This document shows positions 61,114-64,000 of a stretch of DNA of 64,000 bases, piece after piece. Location: positions 310,001 to 374,000 of the forward strand of contig NZ_MASU01000001.1 of assembly GCF_003202235.1 (NCBI RefSeq). The letters run 5' to 3'. How positions within the stretch are numbered: position 1 is the first letter of the stretch; each line of letters opens with the position of its first letter. Under the pieces are notes generated by a model. It did no database searches. It was not told where the DNA came from and saw only the letters and a list, made by a program, of their open reading frames with translations. The stretch is from Prauserella flavalba. GTDB taxonomy: Bacteria > Actinomycetota > Actinomycetes > Mycobacteriales > Pseudonocardiaceae. The translations under genes were made by a program, and so were the position numbers.

Positions 61114-63946
61114 CCAGGCGGCCCGGCACCACGATCACCTTGCGCGGCTCACCACCGGCGAGCAGCGCGACGATCTTCTCGTCGGCGAGTGCCGCGGCCT
61201 GGACGTCGTCCTTGCCCGCGTCGGCGGCCACCGTCACCCGGGAACGGACCTTGCCGTTCACCTGGATCGGGTACTCCACCGTGTCTTCCACGAGGTACTT
61301 CGCGTCGGGATGCGGGAAGGGCCCGTACACCAGCGTGTCCGGGTGGCCGAGGCGATGCCACAGCTCCTCGGCGATGTGCGGGCACAGCGGCGCGAGCATC
61401 AGCACCAGCGGCTCGGCCAGCCCGCGCGGGGTGGCCTGGGTGGCCCCGTAGACCTTGGTGACGTAGTTGTTCAGCTCGATGAGCTTCGCGCCCGCGGTGT
61501 TGAACCGCAGCTCGGCGTAGTCCTCGCGAACCCCGGCGATGGTCTTGTGCAGGCGCCGCAGGTCCTCGTCGGTGAGCTCGGCGTCGCTGACGCGCAGCGC
61601 ACCGGTGTCCTCGTCGACCACCAGCCGCCACAGCCGCTGCAGGAAACGCTGCGCGCCCACGACGTCCTTGGTCGCCCACGGCCGCGAGATCTCCAGCGGC
61701 CCCATCGACATCTCGTAGAACCGGAACGTGTCGGCGCCGTAGTTCTCGGCCATCGCGTCCGGCGTGACGATGTTCTTGAGGCTCTTGCCCATCTTGCCGT
61801 ATTCCTGGCTGACCTCTTCGCCGTTGTAGAAGAACCTGCCGTCCTTCTCCTCGACCTCGTCGGCGGGCACGTAGAAGCCGCGGGCATCCACGTAGGCGTA
61901 GGCCTGGATGTAGCCCTGGTTGAACAGCTTGCGGTAGGGCTCCTTCGACGACACGTGGCCGAGGTCGAACAGCACCTTGTGCCAGAAGCGCGCGTACAGC
62001 AGGTGCAGCACGGCGTGCTCGACGCCGCCGACGTACAGGTCCAGCCCGCCGGGGTCGTTGACGCCGTGCTCGGCAGGCCTCGGCCCCATCCAGTACTTCT
62101 CGTTCTCGGGGTCGACGAACCGGTCGTCGTTGGTGGGATCGATGTAGCGCAGCTGGTACCAGCACGAACCGGCCCACTGCGGCATGACGTTGGTGTCGCG
62201 GCGGTACTTCTTCGGCCCGTCGCCGAGGTCCAGCGTCACCTCGACCCAGTCGGTGGCCTTGGCCAGCGGGGGCTGCGGCTCGGAGTCGGCGTCCTCGGGG
62301 TCGAACGTCTTGGGCGAGTAGTCCTCGACGTCGGGCAGCTCGAGCGGCAGCTGGTCCTCCGGCAGCGCGATCGGCAGGCCGTCCTCGTCGTAGACGATCG
62401 GGAACGGCTCACCCCAGTAGCGCTGCCGCGCGAACAGCCAGTCGCGCAGCTTGTACTGCACGGTGCCCTCGCCGTGGCCGTGCTCCTCCAGCCACGCGGT
62501 GATCGCCTTCTTGGCGTCCTCGACGCCCATGCCGTTCAGGCTCAGGTCCTCGTTCGAGGAGTTGATCGCCGGGCCTTCGCCGGTGAACGCCTCGCCGTCG
62601 AAGCCCTCGCTCGGCTGCACCGTGCGGATGATGCCGAGGCCGAACTTCTTCGCGAAGTCCCAGTCACGCTGGTCCTGGCCGGGCACGGCCATGATCGCGC
62701 CGGTGCCGTAGCCCATCAGCACGTAGTCGGCGATGAACACCGGGATCTGCTCGCCGTTCACCGGGTTGACCGCGAACGAGCCGGTGAAGACGCCGGTCTT
62801 GTCCTTGTTCTCCTGCCGGTCCAGTTCGGACTTGCGCGACGCCTCGCGGCGGTAGGCGGAAACGGCCTCCGCCGGCGTCGCGGCGCCGCCGGTCCAGCGC
62901 TCGTCGGTGCCCTCCGGCCACTCGCCCGCCGTCAGCCTCTCGACCAGCGGGTGCTCGGGCGCCAGCACCATGTACGTGGCGCCGAACAGCGTGTCGGGCC
63001 GGGTCGTGAAGACCTCGATGCGCGCGTCACCCGCGGCGAAGCGCACGTTCGCGCCGCGCGAGCGGCCGATCCAGTTGCGCTGCATCGTCTTGATCTGCTC
63101 TGGCCAGTCCAGCAGCTCCAGGTCGTCGACCAGGCGGTCGGCGTAGGAGGTGATGCGCATCATCCACTGGCGCAGGTTCTTGCGGAACACCGGGAAGTTG
63201 CCGCGCTCGCTGCGGCCGTCCGGCGTGACCTCCTCGTTGGCCACGACCGTGCCCAGGCCGGGAGCCCAGTTCACGGGGGCGTCGGAGATGTAGACCAGGC
63301 GGTGGGAGTCGATGATCTCGCGCTGCTCGACGCGGCTCAGCTCGCCCCACGGGCGGCCGTCCGGCGTCGCGCGCGTGCCGTCCTCGTACTCCTTCTCCAG
63401 GTCGGCAATCGGGCGCGCCCTGTCCTGCTTCTCGTCGTAGTACGAGTTGAAGATCTGCAGGAAGATCCACTGCGTCCAGCGGTAGTACTCGACGTCGGTG
63501 GTGGCGATGGAGCGCCGCTCGTCGTGGCCGAGGCCCAGCGCGCGCAGCTGGCGGCGCATGTTGGCGATGTTCGCCTCGGTGGTGGTGCGCGGGTGCGTGC
63601 CCGTCTGCACCGCGTACTGCTCGGCGGGCAGCCCGAAGGCGTCGTAGCCCAGCGTGTGCAGCACGTTGCGCCCGATCATGCGGTTGTACCGCGCGAACGT
63701 GTCGACGCCGATGTAGCCGAGCGGGTGCCCGACGTGCAGGCCGCCGCCTGAGGGGTACGGGAACATGTCCTGGACGAACAGCTTGTCCGAGGGCAGCTGC
63801 TTGTCCTGCTCGGCGAGCGGACCGACCGGGTTGGGCGCGTGGTAGGTCCCGTGGTCGGCCCAGTAGTCCTGCCAGCGCCGCTCGATCTGCCCGGCCAGCG
63901 CCGCGGTGTAGCGGTGGGCCGGAGTCGTCTCGGTGCCGTCTGTCAT
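61097..63946 (-). CDS. leuS: Leucyl-tRNA synthetase
   Basis: Charges tRNA-Leu. The 949-residue class Ia synthetase has the HIGH variant HVGH (71-74) and KMSKS variant KMGKS in [15 protein letters not shown]1 editing domain follows with [21 protein letters not shown] and the hydrolytic Asp in GIRTVQ-flanking sequence, then [16 protein letters not shown] and [16 protein letters not shown]. Full length. The ATG at 63946 has GGAAGG 7-8 nt upstream. Only 54 nt of leader are in the window, so a leader-peptide or T-box control cannot be judged. Confidence 0.97.
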   Translation of the reverse strand: MTDGTETTPAHRYTAALAGQIERRWQDYWADHGTYHAPNPVGPLAEQDKQLPSDKLFVQDMFPYPSGGGLHVGHPLGYIGVDTFARYNRMIGRNVLHTLGYDAFGLPAEQYAVQTGTHPRTTTEANIANMRRQLRALGLGHDERRSIATTDVEYYRWTQWIFLQIFNSYYDEKQDRARPIADLEKEYEDGTRATPDGRPWGELSRVEQREIIDSHRLVYISDAPVNWAPGLGTVVANEEVTPDGRSERGNFPVFRKNLRQWMMRITSYADRLVDDLELLDWPEQIKTMQRNWIGRSRGANVRFAAGDARIEVFTTRPDTLFGATYMVLAPEHPLVERLTAGEWPEGTDERWTGGAATPAEAVSAYRREASRKSELDRQENKDKTGVFTGSFAVNPVNGEQIPVFIADYVLMGYGTGAIMAVPGQDQRDWDFAKKFGLGIIRTVQPSEGFDGEAFTGEGPAINSSNEDLSLNGMGVEDAKKAITAWLEEHGHGEGTVQYKLRDWLFARQRYWGEPFPIVYDEDGLPIALPEDQLPLELPDVEDYSPKTFDPEDADSEPQPPLAKATDWVEVTLDLGDGPKKYRRDTNVMPQWAGSCWYQLRYIDPTNDDRFVDPENEKYWMGPRPAEHGVNDPGGLDLYVGGVEHAVLHLLYARFWHKVLFDLGHVSSKEPYRKLFNQGYIQAYAYVDARGFYVPADEVEEKDGRFFYNGEEVSQEYGKMGKSLKNIVTPDAMAENYGADTFRFYEMSMGPLEISRPWATKDVVGAQRFLQRLWRLVVDEDTGALRVSDAELTDEDLRRLHKTIAGVREDYAELRFNTAGAKLIELNNYVTKVYGATQATPRGLAEPLVLMLAPLCPHIAEELWHRLGHPDTLVYGPFPHPDAKYLVEDTVEYPIQVNGKVRSRVTVAADAGKDDVQAAALADEKIVALLAGGEPRKVIVVPGRLVNVVL

Positions 63947-64000
63947 CGCCGAACCTTCCCGTGCTTGTTACCTGCTCCAGAAACAACGCGACCCCTCAGC

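Overview
The window is high-GC actinobacterial DNA. Gene content points to a mycelial member of the Pseudonocardiaceae (Saccharomonospora, Prauserella or Amycolatopsis-like). The evidence is DesK/NarL-type two-component pairs, a GTP-dependent PEP carboxykinase, an inositol-phosphate synthase for mycothiol and phosphoinositides, ESX/PPE-EspG genes, a chaplin-like repeat protein, a MacRS pair, and many apparently leaderless genes whose TANNNT -10 hexamer lies 5-8 nt before an ATG or GTG. The genus is an inference from memory. I see no tRNA, rRNA, insertion sequence, integrase or CRISPR array; this looks like chromosomal core sequence with lineage-specific insertions.

Layout. 1-6.2 kb: 5' end of pckG, a secreted-looking acidic repeat protein, then a dynamin GTPase / GrpE-like / dynamin GTPase operon, all on the minus strand. 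6.2-19.1 kb: two histidine kinase/response regulator pairs, an SDR-TetR operon, a drug-type ABC exporter, trmB-marR, and an FtsX-type ABC exporter divergent from the second two-component pair. 19-27 kb: SRPBCC protein, amidohydrolase, secreted M15 carboxypeptidase, SDR, Tat-exported PhoX phosphatase, MarR-MFS operon, HAD phosphatase.

27-46 kb keeps the order known from mycobacteria (ino1, padR, DUF5318, ponA, GT87 membrane protein, rpsF-ssb-rpsR-rplI, dnaB), with lineage-specific insertions: a second, convergent GT87 gene, endonuclease IV, three tandem related secreted anchored proteins, and a PPE-like/EspG type VII cassette between rplI and dnaB. The dnaB upstream region carries a perfect actinobacterial SOS box and DnaA-box-like sites. 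46-64 kb: dioxygenase, a 996-residue chaplin-like repeat protein with a second secreted protein, an AI-2E exporter fused operonically to MacRS, small conserved genes, ptsI with a DasR-type operator on its start codon, a ribokinase, a PH-like membrane protein, TetR and leuS.

The most notable non-coding signal is a family of long palindromes with a constant GCG-(5 nt)-CGC tip. The four copies (13.5, 20.9, 27.1 and 55.6 kb) all lie between convergent genes, and their stems differ in sequence while pairing is mostly kept. The most notable protein is the cysteine-free chaplin-like repeat protein at 47.2-50.2 kb. Start sites, operators and terminators were read by eye, and functional names rest on motif recognition, not database searches.
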